Assembly: GCA_949752745.1 (NCBI GenBank)
Contig: OX457032.1
Location: 17,090,720-17,154,719, forward strand
DNA: 64,000 nucleotides
Source: Protula sp. h YS-2021
Taxonomy: Eukaryota > Annelida > Polychaeta > Sabellida > Serpulidae
Reading direction: 5' to 3'
Part shown: piece after piece, positions 24,101-32,227 of the stretch
How the letters are laid out: each line of letters opens with the position of its first letter
Numbering within the stretch: the stretch's first letter is position 1
Program-made: the position numbers and the translations under genes
The notes under the pieces: generated by a model
The model's database searches: none
What the model saw: the letters and a program-made list of their open reading frames with translations, nothing else
What the model was told of the DNA's origin: nothing

Positions 24101-26323
24101 GTTCTTATGTACATTGATAGGTAGTGAAATGCAATACCTGATTTATAGAAAAAGATAACACTTTTTTTTTTATTAAATGTAACATCGATTTATGTTTACG
24201 AAGGCGGAACTGAATGGCAGGTTTGTTTTCATAATATGGTGTTGGTGTTCTTCTAGTTTCAAACTAATTTATCATCTTCATGAGCAAAAGCAGTATCTAT
24301 GTCGTAAGCCTTAACCTGAGGATGGCAGAGAGGAGGGTGCCTTCGATAGATCACAGGATGGTGGAGGTGACGGGGCCTTCGACAAATTAGAGGTTGGAAG
24401 AGGGGAGGGTGCCTTCGACAGATCAGAGGATGGCAGAGGGGAGGGGACCTTCCACACAAGTTGCGTTTGCAAAATTACAGAACTACGAATATTTTAAGGC
24501 AAATGACAGATACATCTTATTTAATCATATTTGAAACATTCAGTTTTTAAGTATATGGATTAAAATTGAAATTTCGTTGTTGTTTCACTTTAAATAATTC
24601 TAAATTTATCAACCGAAAGCTCAAATTATTTTTTACACCATTATTGTTCTTTTAAAATGACACCAATATTGTGAAAGTGCAAAACGTCTAATAAGGAAAT
24701 TTTAAGCTAAGTGAAGAATTTTTTATGTTCGATTTAAAAAGAACATAAAACAACAGGCAAATGCTTGTCCGTCAGTTGACAGCCACGGCGTCTATTTACA
24801 CAAAACACTTTCGTTCTGTAAAACACGTTCAGTTTCCGATTGTAGCCTAGTCATTGTATTAGAAAGTACTAGACTTCGTCTTTTTTGTTTTTGTTTTTTT
24901 GTTTGTTTGTTTGTTTTTTTTTTTTTGCTTGGACCGTAACGTTAAGTACTGGGGATAGGAACGACGTTTAACACTGACAGAGGGAACGACGCGTCACACT
25001 GTTTGGGCGCGAATAACTAATATGGTATGCATTTGGCTGTAACGTGATGCTCTGCAGCTTCCTGCCTCCGAAAGGACGCCCCCTCCCCCCATCCCTTCTT
25101 TGGCGGAGTACGCAGTGAAAATTATTCCCCCTTTAATGAAACTGGTACTTAACGCGGGCCGCCTCTGACCCCAAAAGTACCCCTTTCTCCGCGTTTTTTT
25201 ATACGTGTGGTAAGGCATACCACGCAACGGAGTGCAGCTTAACTTAATTAATCAAATTAACAACTTTTAGAAGTAAGCTTGGAACAGTAACTGTACAGTT
25301 AATTAACTCTTGCGAAATGAGCCACTGCTAGTGATCAAAATCATCTTAAAATATGGGGGTTCGGGGATTCCGAAAACGACAGCGGGATTCAAATTGTTAC
25401 TTTGTTTGGAAAAGTGGTGCAATCTGATTGGTCGATTCCCAAGTCACTCGTTTTTCAATGTTGACCGGAACGCACAAAAATCGACTGATATTACAAAATG
25501 CCAAAATGACTCTAGTCAAGATGTTCATGTTGACTTAAAATAAGTCAATATCTTCCAATTGCTGAACACGTCATTAGTCACAGGGGAATTGAAAACGACC
25601 ACCGGTAAATGGCCGGGATTTTACGAAGTGTATTCTGGCCTCAAAAACCGACCAATTATCGGTTGATCGTTGAATGAATGTGATGAGGAATTTCATCTAT
25701 AGATGTGTTGGTTTCGGCTTCTCCAGAATTTAGTGTACTTGCTAAATGGACGGTCCCTAAGTAAATGGGCGGTCCCTAATTAAATGGACACCTCTTAAAT
25801 AAATGGGCGGTTCCTAACTCTGATAGGATGCTCGGGTACCACCTTCAGAGAGCTAACAATTGTGACATGAAACAATTGTCCTGTTAAAGGGTTGATAATG
25901 TTGAACCACTTTACTGCGACGTGGCCTTAGGTTTTTTTCATCTTAAACCCTTGCTGCAACTATCATAACTTGAAACACATTTAACGATAATACAATGAAG
26001 CCAAAATACTTGCTCATAAAAACGACGAGGGCTTCATACCCTTTTCCGTTTGAACTTAAATCAGTTATTTACTTCAGCATGATCCCCCGATAAGAGAAAA
26101 TAAGAGTACATTACAACACGTTCAACAGTAGTCACAAAAAACGGTCTGGTCGGATAACAACGCCACTTTTTGCATAACATTTACAAAAAGGCTATGTTAT
26201 TTAGGTTTTTTAACAGGGTCGTAACAAAATATTACCTATTTCTTCTCGTGGGATTCGCGATGCAGCGGCGAGCGAAAGCACCGTGTAGGTTATATATCCT
26301 TTCAAACACAGGAGCGTTTTCAT
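5398..26323 (-). CDS. ALPL: alkaline phosphatase, GPI-anchored (whole spliced coding region, proximal first exon)
   Basis: Metal-dependent phosphomonoesterase of the animal tissue-nonspecific/intestinal family, secreted and tethered to the outer membrane face. Coding exons in transcript order: 26323-26236, 11585-11365, 10880-10706, 9800-9619, 9026-8822, 8327-8187, 7886-7695, 6835-6695, 5786-5398. All eight introns have GT/AG borders. Phases chain without a break, giving 1,734 nt or 577 residues. Using this numbering, the family's active-site positions are present: D64 (VGDGMG), catalytic S114 (PDSAATA), H175 and T177 (HATP), R188, E337 (LLVE), D342 and H346 (DHAHH), D383 and H384 (SDHSH), H466 (EATHEG). 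Two potential N-glycosylation sites are N-L-T (exon 3) and N-N-T (exon 8). The protein is longer than vertebrate enzymes (about 520-535) because of a longer C-terminal tail. A second possible first exon lies at 49323-49428. The symbol is assigned by family resemblance only. Confidence 0.93.
5787..6694 (-). other. ALPL: intron 8 of alkaline phosphatase
   Basis: 908 bp with GTAAAC donor and TTTCAG acceptor. It contains a 31-base A-run (5994-6024) and a (CT)n tract (6086-6145) followed by a T-run. Reading frames across these are simple-sequence artefacts. Confidence 0.85.
5994..6158. repeat. poly-A tract, then (CT)n and poly-T
   Basis: An A-run at 5994-6024, about 30 CT units at 6086-6145 and a T-run to 6158. 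The minus strand reads as T-run, (GA)n and A-run. Confidence 0.95.
6695..6835 (-). CDS. ALPL: alkaline phosphatase exon 8
   Basis: 141 nt, phase 1 at both ends, after an AATCTTTCAG acceptor and before GTAAACAG. It encodes GLGDYSDD, a short charged insert (KTKADISDVDK), LPYTTLSYANGPGYEL, and a hydrophilic end with an N-N-T glycosylation sequon. The SYANGPGY stretch is a strongly conserved family signature. Vertebrate counterparts of this exon are shorter (120 nt in human ALPL, from memory); the extra length falls in the surface insert after DYSDD. Confidence 0.93.
6836..7694 (-). other. ALPL: intron 7 of alkaline phosphatase
   Basis: 859 bp with GT/AG borders. It includes a two-copy tandem duplication of about 70 bp (7369-7507). 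Nothing else is recognised. Confidence 0.85.
7369..7507. repeat. tandem duplication, about 70-bp unit, 2 copies
   Basis: Copy 1 (7369-7440) and copy 2 (7441-7507) both begin CACATAAAG, continue through a TCGC-CTACT-GAAGG block and CTCCTTCCC, and end TTCCAGT. Copy 2 has several substitutions and a small deletion. Confidence 0.8.
7695..7886 (-). CDS. ALPL: alkaline phosphatase exon 7
   Basis: 192 nt, phase 1 at both ends, after TTTTTTCCAG and before GTAAACTA; the length equals that recalled for the matching human ALPL exon. It encodes GARIDHAHHANG with metal ligands D342 and H346, an acidic helix, and IVVTSDHSHPL with ligands D383 and H384, then FSTRGNEILG. Two glycines usual in the family (G-G-R-I-D-H-G-H-H) are alanine here (G-A-R-I-D-H-A-H-H), a mild but unusual change next to metal ligands. 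The open frame continues past the acceptor into the intron, which carries no coding evidence. Confidence 0.95.
8187..8327 (-). CDS. ALPL: alkaline phosphatase exon 6
   Basis: 141 nt, phase 1 at both ends, after AATATTTCAG and before GTTAGATG, an allowed but weak donor. It encodes GVFEYSHMHF, a variable segment, then EPTLAEMTEKAIKILRK, and ends GYFLLVEG, where the glutamate (E337) is the conserved Mg ligand equivalent to E311 of the human placental enzyme. The uninterrupted match to the family core across this stretch and the phase chain make the call firm. The frame here is too short to stand out on its own. Confidence 0.93.
8328..8821 (-). other. ALPL: intron 5 of alkaline phosphatase
   Basis: 494 bp with GTAACA donor. 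It contains an (ATT)n tract at about 8334-8390 and a 43-bp partial tandem duplication at 8473-8545. Confidence 0.85.
8334..8545. repeat. (ATT)n tract plus 43-bp tandem duplication
   Basis: ATT repeats with interruptions at 8334-8390. CACAACCTGATCGATAATCG occurs at 8473 and again at 8516, in a repeat of 43-bp period. Confidence 0.85.
8822..9026 (-). CDS. ALPL: alkaline phosphatase exon 5
   Basis: 205 nt, entering in phase 0 after AACTGTAG and leaving in phase 1 at GTAACAAA. It begins VVFGGGRSNLMP, the counterpart of the family's V-I-x-G-G-G-R segment, followed by a basic stretch (KVGRRTDGRNLINEW) and a Trp-containing segment before IPDDVEQALG. It contains no metal ligand; in the known fold this part builds the region between the two halves of the active-site sheet. 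The start follows from the acceptor rather than from any ATG. Confidence 0.92.
9027..9618 (-). other. ALPL: intron 4 of alkaline phosphatase
   Basis: 592 bp with GTAAGT donor. AT-rich with short A- and T-runs; nothing else is seen. Confidence 0.85.
9619..9800 (-). CDS. ALPL: alkaline phosphatase exon 4
   Basis: 182 nt, from a CGCACAG acceptor to a consensus GTAAGT donor. It completes glycine 162, then KSTGFVTTARVTHATPAP, with H175 and T177 at the positions of human placental H153 and Mg ligand S155. Next is YAWSPERMWESD, whose arginine (R188) is the substrate-phosphate-binding residue. The exon ends in HGGCQDIAEQL and GPGNKIN. The long reading frame continuing past the donor into the intron is not coding. 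Confidence 0.94.
9801..10705 (-). other. ALPL: intron 3 of alkaline phosphatase
   Basis: 905 bp. AT-rich with an A-run near 10073-10091. No exon or repeat is recognised. Confidence 0.8.
10706..10880 (-). CDS. ALPL: alkaline phosphatase exon 3 (catalytic serine)
   Basis: 175 nt after TTCTTTCCAG and before GTATTATT. The length equals that recalled for the matching human ALPL exon. It starts at T-Y-N-V-D-H-Q and contains IPDSAATATAFLCGVKAN, where S114 is the nucleophile that forms the phosphoserine intermediate. It ends with a C-x-x-x-x-G-K-N-L-T stretch holding an N-glycosylation sequon and I-L-E-L-F-Q-R-K. Confidence 0.95.
10881..11364 (-). other. ALPL: intron 2 of alkaline phosphatase
   Basis: 484 bp. 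A CTT-rich pyrimidine tract on the plus strand at about 11137-11222 is a purine tract in the transcript. Confidence 0.85.
11137..11222. repeat. (CTT)n-rich tract
   Basis: About 85 bp of CTT/TTC units with short interruptions. Confidence 0.9.
11365..11585 (-). CDS. ALPL: alkaline phosphatase exon 2 (first common exon)
   Basis: 221 nt. The acceptor TTAATCTCAG is at 11586-11587 and the donor is AAG|GTAATC. The exon enters in phase 1, so the first codon (Asp) is split and needs a G from the preceding exon. It encodes DPNYWIRTGEDELR, then NVILFVGDGMGLSTITAARI with D64, the residue that binds both zinc and magnesium, and KGQLRGRPGEEE to NVGLAK. Here it is a single exon where vertebrate ALPL has two. 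Both candidate first exons (26236-26323 and 49323-49428) fit it in phase. Confidence 0.95.
12321..12447. repeat. 127-bp nested palindrome / fold-back MITE
   Basis: A 49-bp left arm (12321-12369) is matched base for base by an inverted right arm (12399-12447). The arms contain GGGAAACTATAGTTTCCC, itself a palindrome. The 29-bp centre holds another imperfect copy (AGGGAAACTAT-ACTTTCCCT). No clear target duplication is seen. Confidence 0.85.
12836..12893. repeat. short tandem repeat of GCCGAGCxxCA units
   Basis: GCCGAGCGACA, GCCGAGCAACA, GCCGAGCGGCA and GCCGATCGGCA occur in a row with short spacers, a GC-rich island in AT-rich DNA. Confidence 0.6.
16669..16775. repeat. 107-bp imperfect hairpin (small MITE candidate)
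   Basis: GATAAACCAT at 16669-16678 is inverted at 16766-16775. Inside, GTGGATTCGTGAAA and ATACATC are matched by inverted GATGTAT and TTTCACAAATCCAC around a GC-rich loop (GAGCGTGGCGTAGCCACCCC). Confidence 0.7.
17038..17219 (+). pseudogene. possible decayed ORF fragment, unknown
   Basis: From an ATG at 17038 the peptide MDSGDEISIAQNILPDRT runs 27 codons to TGA. In another frame GEAVMNLSFLFSDQSDEKLL leads into a Glu/Lys-rich, coiled-coil-like end (Q-T-L-E-K-Q-L-E-E-K-S-D-E) before TAA at 17217-17219. Both look more protein-like than the surrounding AT-rich DNA and could be one ORF with a frameshift. I cannot name a family. It may be chance. Confidence 0.2.
18045..18085. repeat. (CCCT)n tract
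   Basis: CTCCCTC units next to a Helentron-like copy. Confidence 0.8.
18193..18715 (+). mobile_element. Helentron-like non-autonomous element, copy 1
   Basis: It begins AACACTTGACAA followed by a small hairpin (CAAGCC-TTT-GGCTTG). It ends with the inverse TTGTCAAGTGTT, a near-perfect palindrome (CATTTCGCTAGCGAAGTG), and GAGGTTCTAG before TT. The same sequence recurs at 62329-62848 (same strand) and, reversed, at 35432-36150 and 48471-49116. A terminal inverted repeat whose 3' copy sits inside a terminal hairpin, with T on both flanks, is the layout described for Helentron (Helitron2) elements. The 166-residue frame inside it is not a gene. Confidence 0.6.
18958..18973. repeat. G-run
   Basis: A run of G broken by one T (continuing as GTGGGGGTGGAGGGGG to about 18988). 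G-quadruplex-prone on the plus strand. Confidence 0.9.
19431..19476. repeat. (CAA)n microsatellite
   Basis: About 15 CAA/ACA units. The minus-strand poly-Leu reading frame across it is an artefact. Confidence 0.95.
20941..21048. repeat. degenerate tandem repeat (GATATCTTCACCC-type)
   Basis: GGATATCTT, GTATATCTTCACCC, GGATATCTGCTTC, GGATATCTTCACCCC and CATATCTTCACCCC follow each other at about 20-bp spacing, leading directly into the (TA)n run. Confidence 0.65.
21050..21124. repeat. (TA)n microsatellite
   Basis: About 37 uninterrupted AT units. Confidence 0.97.
21639..21992. repeat. G-rich minisatellite (GGGGCGGGGAGGAGG units)
   Basis: Roughly 22-26-bp units built on GGGGCGGGGAGGAGGAAG and GGTGGTTG or GGTAG, about 14 copies, all with G on the plus strand. 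Repeated G-runs of four make G-quadruplex formation likely. It lies in the transcribed first intron, where the RNA carries the C-rich strand. Four overlapping reading frames of 70-150 codons here are repeat artefacts. Confidence 0.9.
22899..22918. repeat. poly-C run
   Basis: About 18 C in a row. Another C-run lies near 23083-23099. Confidence 0.9.
23614..23769. repeat. tandem duplication, 79-bp unit, 2 copies
   Basis: AATACAGTGC at 23614 and AATACAGTGC at 23693 begin two copies that share ATTTACGT, AATGCCCTCCAT, a GTTTCGTGA segment and GGGGAATTTTCT. Confidence 0.85.
24319..24453. repeat. 36-bp minisatellite, 3.75 copies
   Basis: Units start at 24319, 24355, 24391 and 24427 (AGGATGGCAG or variants) and share GGTGCCTTCGACAGATCA. 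The unit is a multiple of three, so the minus strand reads as a 12-residue peptide repeat (P-L-I-C-R-R-x-P-P-L). No other coding sign is present. Confidence 0.85.
24893..24928. repeat. T-rich (GTTT)n tract
   Basis: GTTT units running into a T-run. Confidence 0.9.
25743..25818. repeat. 19-bp tandem repeat, 4 copies
   Basis: TAAATGGACGGTCCCTAAG and three variants at 25743, 25762, 25781 and 25800. Confidence 0.8.
26236..26323 (-). CDS. ALPL: alkaline phosphatase first coding exon, proximal (signal peptide)
   Basis: From ATG (26321-26323) it encodes 29 residues plus one base and ends at GTAATATT. The peptide has a basic start (M-K-T-L-L-C-L-K), a hydrophobic core (YTVLSLAAA) and then SRIPREEI. 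The likely signal-peptidase cut is after A-A-A. Joined to exon 2 it reads R-I-P-R-E-E-I-D-P-N-Y-W, matching the mature N-terminus of vertebrate enzymes (I-P-x-E-E-x-x-P-x-F/Y-W). Phase 1 fits exon 2 exactly. On the minus strand a TATAAA occurs about 210 bp upstream of the ATG (near 26531-26537), a possible but unproven core promoter. Confidence 0.85.
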
Positions 26324-27135
26324 TATCATAAATAGCAGGAAACTGTGTACTCTGTTATTCCATATACCGAGGTAAATCGTAGTAATTATAATGAAACAGA
26401 CATGTTTACTTATTTGTGTTTATGTTTTGTTGTGTTTGAATTTCCTGCTATACCCAAGTTGATCAGTCAGTCGTTTAAGACCAAATGCAACGTTGTATCT
26501 CTTGTCAAGGGTCTTAAATGCTCTCACAGGTTTATATCTTGCCAACCACCAGCCACTGAACGCTAAGCTATAACTGACCCACTACTATGCCGTTGAACAC
26601 ACACACACACTGCGTTAAATGCAAGCGCTGGGTCTATTCGCAATCCACGTGGGAAGATAACCAATTTATGAATGAATAGATAACCGTATGCGGTGGTCTG
26701 ATTGGTGCTTGCTTACTTCACGAAATTATAGTATCTAAACATCGCAAAATTCTGATCAATCATTGCGAAAGTAATAATTGACACATATTATGTAACAAAA
26801 TGAGTGTGTGGGGCACGTTAGGCACCATATCATGGTCTATACATGTTTTTCTATAAATACTTTTGATTGATTATGGAAAAACTTTGGACACATAATTTTC
26901 TATGAAATATGAGGTATTGGAATATAATCCAATGTAGGCGGTATTTGTGTAAGTGTTTTTGATCTCTTGATAGTTTCTGAGAGGGCGGGGCAATTTGTTT
27001 TGTCTGTCAGTACTTTTTTTTATCATAAACACTACCACCAGCATTTTGTAACTCGAATAGCCAAACCAAACACACTTGATTGGTAACTACCTACATTTTC
27101 CAGTTGGGATATTGGGAGGTGGGCTGGTTCAACGT

Positions 27136-27150
27136 GGGGGGGGGGGGGGG
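27136..27150. repeat. G-run
   Basis: About 15 G followed by GGTGGGTGGGAGG, G-quadruplex-prone. Confidence 0.85.
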
Positions 27151-27283
27151 TTGGTGGGTGGGAGGCGGTGGGCGGGGTAGTGCTCCACTATTTAAAATGC
27201 GGGTAGATTTATATTCGCCTTCATTTTTTTTCAATGCTTGGAGTTAAATTATAATCGTGTTGAATAACATTGGTGGATATGTA

Positions 27284-28156
27284 TGGAATGCCGTTTTAAC
27301 ATTTAATGCCTATTTCGATAACAAAATATAATTCAAGACATCACTAAATCAATGCAGATCTCAACAATTTGTATTTTGCTATCAATACTTGAATTTTAGA
27401 TAGCAAAAATTTATTTTTTAGATAAAAAATGAATTTTACAAACTTAAAAAATCTTAAGAGAGGCACATATTTATATAAAATTTAACGAATTTTAATTTTG
27501 GAGATGAAAAAACTGAATTATTGATATCAATAATAACAACAGTTTTTTTAGCTCAAGAATTGCTCCTTTTTGTACACTAAAAAATTAAAAGATTCATTAT
27601 ACAAGGACCAGTCATTATTTTATTCACAGATGTGTGCTTCTGAATTTTTTATATAAAAATAGACTGATATTTTGATATCAAAAATTAATTTTTGAGATCA
27701 AAAAGTCAATTGCAGATTTCAAAATATGCATTAAAAAGTCTCACTCTGAAATAATAATATCTGAAATAAATTCTTGACATCGGTAAAAGGAAAATAAATT
27801 ATCGAACTCAAAATTAAGATTTTGCTATAAATATTCGTTTTTGCTAGAAAGAATTGAATTTTTGATCTCTAAAAACCAATTTTAAAGATCATTAAATCAT
27901 TTTTGCTATCAATAAAAATAATTGTTTCTTGATATCTCTAAATATTTATTGATATCAAAGAATTATTTTTTGAGATCAAGAATACATTTGGAGATATCAA
28001 AAACACAATTCTAAATAGCAAAAATTAATTCTTGATAGAAAAGATGAATTTTTTTAGATCAAAAATTAAATCTTTGACATCAAAAAATCAATTTTTGAGA
28101 TCAAAAATTAAATTTTGACATCAATAATTCCCTAATAAATGTGGAATGGCATTCCA
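27284..28156. mobile_element. AT-rich MITE with TGGAATGCC termini and TA flanks
   Basis: TGGAATGCC (27284-27292) is inverted as GGCATTCCA (28148-28156). Each end is flanked by TA (27282-27283 and 28157-28158), the target duplication of the Tc1/mariner superfamily. The interior is almost wholly degenerate repeats of GATATCAAAAATTAA and its reverse complement, in both orientations. The terminal repeat is only 9 bp, so the transposon reading is tentative, though the interior is sharply different from the flanks. Confidence 0.5.
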
Positions 28157-28589
28157 TAGATACAGGCATGGAATTGTTCATATTTTATACGAAAATCTGC
28201 GAAACTAAGACGTAAAGTGGAAAAGTGAAGCCTTTTGCGACAATTTTTGACCACCTCAGTTTAACACCTAAATTTAACTCCTCAAATTTACTATGTATTG
28301 CTCATTAAGGCCACGGTAAATTACGCAGCAAAGCGTCCATTATTGCTACGGGCTGGAGCGTTCGTAAAGTTTACAGCGTGTTCAACCACAGTGACGTTGA
28401 GTGGTATTCACTAACGCTTTCTCTATATTATATCTAGGTATAATTGTAGATAGATACTTCATTCACGTATGGTGATATATTTGAGAAGCAGGCAGTTCAT
28501 ATTGCGATTAAAACCTCTCACGTGGGGAAGCCATTTGACATTGGCGCCCACAATAAAGCGGCGTTCGCAGAGTGAAGAACATGTTAAAA

Positions 28590-29445
28590 TCGACAGACAG
28601 ACAGAGACAGACAGACAAACAGACAGAGACAGACAGACAGACAGATGAAAGTGTGTGAGTGTGTGTGTGTGAGCGAGCGAGTGAGTGAAAGACCGGGAAA
28701 TAGAGAGGCAGAGAGGCAGAGAGGGTGAGTGAGAGAAAGAGTAAATGAAAGAGATAGAGAGTGAAAGTGAAAGAGAGAGAGAAAGTGAGAGAGAGACGGG
28801 GAGTGTGTGTGCGAGAGAGAGAGAGAGAGAGAGTGGCTGAGTGTGTGAGCGAGCGATTGAGTGAGTGAGTGAGTGAGATTAAGTGAGAGACTGAGAAACA
28901 GAGACCGAGTGGGGGAGTGAGTGAGTGCATGAGTGAGTGAGCAAGTGAGTGAGAGAGAGGGTGGGAGAGTGAGGGAATGGGAGACAGAGTGAGACAGAAC
29001 GAGTGAGACAAAGAGTGATAGAATGAGTGAGAGAGAGTTAGAGAGAATGAGAGAGTGAGAGAGAGAGAGTGATTAAGAGAGAAGGTGAGTAAGAGAGTGA
29101 GTGAGAGAGAGTGAGAAAAGAGCGAGAGAGTTAGAGAGAGACTGATTGAGAAAGGGTGAGAGAGAGTGAGACAGAATATGAGGAAGATAGATATACAGAG
29201 GGAGTGAGAGAGAGAGTCACCCTCTCTAGTGAGAGAGAGCCACCCTGTCTGAGACAGACTGAGTGACAGAGAGTGAGACTGAGAGTGAGAGAGAGTGAGT
29301 GAGACAGTGACCGAGAGAGACTGGGAGAGAGTGAGAGTGAGAGAAAAAATTAGAGAGACTGCGTGAGAGTGAGTGACTGAGTGATTGAATGAGAGTGAGT
29401 GAGTGAGTGAGTGAGTGAGAGTGAGTGTGCTAGAGAGAGACGGAG
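28590..29445. repeat. long purine-rich satellite: (ACAG)n, (GT)n, (GAGAGTGA)n
   Basis: About 60 bp of ACAG units and a (GT)n run lead into about 770 bp of degenerate GAGA/GAGTGAGT. It yields a 322-codon minus-strand frame composed mainly of Ser, Leu, Thr and His, which is an artefact of the pyrimidine strand having few stop codons. Confidence 0.95.
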
Positions 29446-30916
29446 TGTGTGTCTGTGTCCCCGACGTTTGGAACACCGGAGCGGAACTTGTTTTGGTTGA
29501 AGTGGAACCACTGGGGACATGTGAGGAACAAATAGATACACTTCATTCGTTTTAATTTTTTTTGTCAGTTGTGTGTAAAATTTCGGACACCTCAAATCTT
29601 TTGAATTCTTTCAGCTTAACGACATTTCTGGATACAGTAGTTTCAATTTTCACAAAGGGATTTGTTGCAAATGAAGTGACATACTTTATACAAAACTACT
29701 AGAAAAGGCCAACCCATAAATCGGACCAATTGTGCTTGCAATTCCTTTACTGTGACTTCGCGCTAAACAGAATCCCACAACCATCCAAAAACAAGGCCAG
29801 AGGTACAATCTCTTTTTTCAGGGGCTCTACTGTATCATGGAATACCTGCGTAAATTACGCAAGGGCCGCGACAATCAGACCCTGGGATAGCACATTAAAT
29901 AACGCGTAAATTACATTAAATTTTTTTTGGGCCAATAAAAGAAACAAACTATTGCAAAACCTATATTGCAATCATGACAGCTGCTTCTTAGAAATAAAAG
30001 ATGGGGTGAAGAACGCATATCTTTTACAAATAAAATGAGTTTTGTTTTATTGAATTTGAAACAGGGCTGATCCAGCAATATGTTTCTGCTTGAGGGGGCA
30101 ATGGAGAAGTAATGTAGTTGAGACTTAGCACTGAAAACAAAGAAACTACCGTCAAATCGCCATCCCCACCTGCTCGCCAGAAGACAGTTACTGGGCCAGC
30201 CCTTTCATTAATACCTCCACATGAACATGCCAATCAATTCTGAAGTGCATCCCATAGCTACTTTCAATTTAGAACATTGATGATAAAAAAATGGCATTTC
30301 ACACCAAAAGAAGCTAACAAGGAGCAAAGTGGAGAAGATGTGTTATGTGTTTCATGTATTCAACTCTTTCACATTTCACTGAGTGTATTTTGTACGGTTC
30401 TTCCCCAAACATAGAGCAATTTTGACTTTTAAAACGCCAGCTTAAACCTTTGGAATCCATTCACGTAAAAGGTCAATTATTAAATGGAGCATATGTGTCT
30501 TACGTCATAGGAATTGGGCGCGTGCGTCATAGTTCAAATTTTGTGAACAAATCTCGAATTTCTGAAGTGATTAGCTGCTACTTGGAGAAAAATGTTTGAA
30601 GCACGTCGGTAATGGTTTGAAGGTTTTGTTTTCAGACTTTCGAACGTGAAGCAGCTTGGGCAAAATCGCGTTGAGCGCATGTGCGCAAACTCACATCTTG
30701 GCATTCAGAAGTAGGCCCCTTTCCTTCAGGGAAGAGAAGCAAGAGCGGAAGTGGGGGATGGAGGGGGGGGGGTCAGTTCTATTTACACAAGAGCACCTCA
30801 CAATATCGCAGTCATATTCCAGTTTTTGGTCTTTCGCCACCTAAAGGATCATGAAGTGTCTCTCAGAAAATATCACTACATTTTACCAAACAAAATAATT
30901 TCTTTCTTTTATTTGG

Positions 30917-30918
<2 letters not shown>

Positions 30919-30977
<59 letters not shown>
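30919..30977. repeat. (AT)n microsatellite
   Basis: About 29 uninterrupted AT units. Confidence 0.97.
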
Positions 30978-30978
<1 letters not shown>

Positions 30979-31217
30979 CAAAAGAAATAATACTAGATAA
31001 ATAACTAAATCACTGCATATTTTAATCTCTAAGCCTTTGAATAATAAGTTAAATATTGTAGTGTCGATTTCTTTTTTCTTTTTTCCTTTTTAGGTCAGGC
31101 CAGGAAGGAAAATTATCTTGCTTTTCACCCATACTTAAGACACTAACTGGCCCGACTGTGGATCCTGTTTTCCTTTCTTTCTTTTTTATCTTGAAAAAAG
31201 ATCAAACCTGTGCCAAG

Positions 31218-31432
31218 TGCAAACACCCCCCCTCCCCCTGGAGCAAACATCCCCCCCAACGCAAAACACCCCCTCGGCGCAAACACCCCTCCCCCGATGC
31301 AAACAACCCCCGGGCACAAACAACCCCTCCCCGGGAGCAAACACTCCCATCGAACCAAACCACGCCCTCAGCGCACACACCCTACCCCCACACAAACAAC
31401 CCCCCTGGCACAAACAATCCCCTCCCCTGCCG
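31218..31432. repeat. C-rich minisatellite (GCAAACACCCCC units)
   Basis: Roughly 15-18-bp units of the form GCAAACANCCCCCC, about 13 copies, C-rich on the plus strand and G-rich on the transcribed gene's sense strand. Frames across it are artefacts. Confidence 0.9.
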
Positions 31433-32060
31433 TTCTGGCACAACTATGTCTACACAAATAAACCCAAGCAGGCAAAGAACTCCCTCTCCAATTTGCACAC
31501 CTTTTCCTGGAGCTTTAAGGTCTTTTGCTGTGGGTGTTTCGGTACCTTTTCTGCTTTCTGACTAAAATTTGTTTTATTTTTTTTACGTTTTTTTGCACCC
31601 AGCCAGTCTACTGATTTCTTCTTTCTCTTAGATCGCATCGTCTCTCTTTTAAGTGACACATTCGAGAGATGAAAACGAAGTTTAGAGAAAGCAAAAATAA
31701 ATTTAAAAACGAGAACAGCGACCGAGAAGTTGTCAAAGATTCTCTATAAATTACGCATATTGCAAATAAAGAAGTTACGAAAAAGTAGCGGTCATTTCCC
31801 GGTGTGTTCTTATGAAGTCGAACAGTAAGGACAAGCCACTCATCTCGCCGTGTCACTTAAATACTTTAAAGAAAAAAAACGGAAGCGTGGGAGTGCGCAT
31901 GTCAGCGATTCCTGACACAACAACATCGCTAGCTCAGGAGCAAATACTAAAACAACATTCAACGGCCCATCATGAATGTCATAAGCTTTAAGGGGGACCC
32001 GTCTAATACGAACATTTGCAGATGAACAACCGTGATCTAAACAGATGTCATAGTAGCAAT

Positions 32061-32227
<167 letters not shown>

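Larger units (their letters stand above)
11586..26235 (-). other. ALPL: first intron (proximal form), 14.65 kb
   Basis: No further gene is supported. It holds repeats listed separately: a nested palindrome (12321-12447), a hairpin element (16669-16775), a possible decayed ORF (17038-17219), a Helentron-like copy (18193-18715), and G-rich and other minisatellites. I see nothing recognisable in about 12900-16650, 19500-20930, 22000-23590, 23770-24310 or 24460-25740 beyond homopolymers and scattered AT-rich sequence. Confidence 0.7.

Noticed and set aside
28508..29476. 322-codon minus-strand reading frame rich in Ser, Leu, Thr and His
   Set aside because: It covers a GAGA/GAGTGAGT satellite; the pyrimidine-rich strand simply lacks stop codons. 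No domain, no splice logic, no codon variety.
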